Position numbers and translations under genes: made by a program
NCBI GenBank assembly: GCA_041743835.1
Contig: JBGTLW010000097.1
Span: 1-7,549, forward strand
Origin: JBGTLW01 sp041743835
GTDB lineage: Bacteria; Planctomycetota; Phycisphaerae; Phycisphaerales; Phycisphaeraceae
DNA length: 7,549 nt
Direction of reading: 5' to 3'
In this document: positions 6,480 through 7,549 of the stretch, piece by piece
Layout of the letters: each line of letters begins with the position of its first letter
Numbering within the stretch: the first letter of the stretch is position 1
The notes under the pieces: model-generated
Told to the model about the DNA's origin: nothing
The model's input: the letters and a program-made list of their open reading frames with translations, nothing else
Databases searched by the model: none

Positions 6480-6485
6480 TAGAAT
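6480..6485 (+). promoter_or_regulatory. Candidate -10 element (TAGAAT) just before the solute-binding protein gene
   Basis: TAGAAT differs from TATAAT at one base and ends 7 bp before the ATG. If it is a -10 element, transcription would begin at or within a base or two of the start codon, making a leaderless mRNA. This fits the absence of a Shine-Dalgarno sequence. No good -35 is seen at the usual distance. The rest of the 147-bp gap (6346-6492) holds the inverted repeat at 6378-6400 and otherwise nothing I can name. Confidence 0.35.
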
Positions 6486-6492
6486 CCCCGCT

Positions 6493-7549
6493 ATGAGATG
6501 GGTTTTAGGCATCGCCGCTGGTCTTCTGGTTCTGTCTGTGGTCACGACCTGGGGCGGCAAGACCCCGGACGCGGATGTGGTCTTCATCACGGGCAACGAG
6601 CACAACCACCTCGACCCGCAGCGGATGAGCTGGTCCCACGACATCCGCATCGCCAGCGCGCTTTATCAGACGCTGGTCGATCTGGACTACGAGACCTTCA
6701 CGATCTCGCCCGCCGGGGCGCACCGCTGGGAGGTGTCCGACGACGGGCTGACCTACACCTTCCACCTTCGTCCCGAGGCCAGGTGGTCCAACGGCGACCC
6801 GGTCACCGCGCACGACTACGTCTACGCCTGGCGACGCGGCATGATGCCCGACCTCGCGTCGGACTACGCCGCCATGCTCTTTGTCATCAAGGGCTCGCGG
6901 GCCTTCTTCGACAAGCGCAACGAAGACCTCAAGGCCTACGCCGCCATGCGCGACAAGTTCAACACGCCCGGAAAGCCCGAGACCGCCGCAGCCCTCTACG
7001 AAAACGCCAAGGCCTACTTCCACGAGATGGTCGGCATCCAGACGCCCGACGACCACACGCTCATCGTCACGCTCGAACAACCCACCGCGTATTTCCTGGA
7101 CCTGGTCGCGTTTGCGACCTACATGCCCGTCCATGTGCCCAGCCTGGAGAAGCACACCCGCATCGCGCCGGACACGGGCATGGCCCACGTGCTGCCCGCG
7201 TATTGGTCCACGCCCATCACCAACGGGCCTTACGTCCTGGAGGAACGCCGACCGCTGCGGTACCTGTACATGACCGCCAGCCCGACGTTCTGGAACCACG
7301 CCGCGACCCGCAACGCCTCGGTGCTCGAGCTCATCATCACCGAGCCGAGCACGGCGCTGCAGGCCTACGAGACCGGGGCCGCGAACCTGCACCTGTCTGT
7401 GCCCGGCGCGGGCGAGGTGGGGAAGCTGGTCGCCCCGTGGGTCGGCCAGCGCCCCGACGCGCACCGCCAGCCCATGGCCGGGACCTACTTCTACAACTTC
7501 AACTGCAGCCCCACGCTTAACAACGGCTCTGCCAACCCGCTGCACGACC
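6493..7549 (+). CDS. ABC transporter substrate-binding protein, family 5 (peptide/oligopeptide type); 3' end outside window
   Basis: Extracytoplasmic binding component of an Opp/Dpp-type ABC importer; 352 residues are visible. Signatures of family 5: HLDPQRMSWSHDIRIASALYQTLV-like start of the mature domain (from 39), LTYTFHLRPEARWSNGDPVTAHDYVYAWRR (86-115; the block describing the unliganded-lobe strand and helix of OppA relatives), and NGPYVLEE (244-251). The N-terminus MRWVLGIAAGLLVLSVVTTW is a hydrophobic signal sequence or anchor, but has no cysteine, so it lacks the lipobox common in Gram-positive relatives. A segment around 136-180 rich in charged residues (for example FDKRNEDLKAYAAMRDKF) is longer than in E. 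coli OppA. The substrate cannot be told; peptides are the family default. The permease and ATPase genes are not in the window. The ATG at 6493 is the first in this frame and directly begins the signal sequence. Confidence 0.93.
   Translation, partial: MRWVLGIAAGLLVLSVVTTWGGKTPDADVVFITGNEHNHLDPQRMSWSHDIRIASALYQTLVDLDYETFTISPAGAHRWEVSDDGLTYTFHLRPEARWSNGDPVTAHDYVYAWRRGMMPDLASDYAAMLFVIKGSRAFFDKRNEDLKAYAAMRDKFNTPGKPETAAALYENAKAYFHEMVGIQTPDDHTLIVTLEQPTAYFLDLVAFATYMPVHVPSLEKHTRIAPDTGMAHVLPAYWSTPITNGPYVLEERRPLRYLYMTASPTFWNHAATRNASVLELIITEPSTALQAYETGAANLHLSVPGAGEVGKLVAPWVGQRPDAHRQPMAGTYFYNFNCSPTLNNGSANPLHD

Noticed and set aside
1..7549. Previously undescribed multi-gene system
   Set aside because: The recognised genes belong to unrelated, well-known pathways on alternating strands, and only one protein is unassigned; nothing here supports a new system.

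Overview
The window looks like a chromosomal stretch from a high-GC bacterium, most likely a planctomycete (Phycisphaerae-like). The reasons are that none of the five gene starts has a recognisable Shine-Dalgarno sequence, that the 5045-5331 gap is packed with REP-type palindromes of a kind I associate with planctomycete genomes, and that one gene encodes a bacterial PolX with a PHP domain. The taxonomic call is inference, not proof.

Layout from left to right. (1) Positions 1-1981, minus strand: the N-terminal two thirds of glycine dehydrogenase GcvP, running off the left edge, with several short tandem repeats inside the reading frame. (2) Positions 2045-3130, minus strand: an exported protein of unknown function, 63 bp upstream of gcvP and on the same strand. 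(3) Positions 3131-3205: a compact divergent promoter region. (4) Positions 3206-5044, plus strand: family X DNA polymerase with a PHP exonuclease domain and an unusual proline-rich linker that contains a perfect DNA palindrome. (5) Positions 5045-5331: a 287-bp gap between convergent genes, filled by two REP-like inverted pairs, one of them enclosing a third hairpin. (6) Positions 5332-6345, minus strand: a response regulator with a GGDEF diguanylate cyclase output domain. (7) Positions 6346-6492: a second divergent intergenic region. (8) Positions 6493-7549, plus strand: the N-terminal part of a family 5 (Opp/Dpp-type) extracytoplasmic solute-binding protein, running off the right edge.

The genes do not form one pathway. 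Glycine cleavage, DNA repair, c-di-GMP signalling and peptide uptake are simply neighbours, and the alternating strands suggest mostly single-gene or short transcription units. I find no defence system, mobile element with a transposase, CRISPR array or RNA gene. The most notable features are at DNA level: repeat-derived, frame-preserving insertions in two otherwise conserved enzymes (GcvP and PolX), and the nested palindrome cluster between the convergent genes. I do not see evidence for a previously undescribed multi-gene system here.
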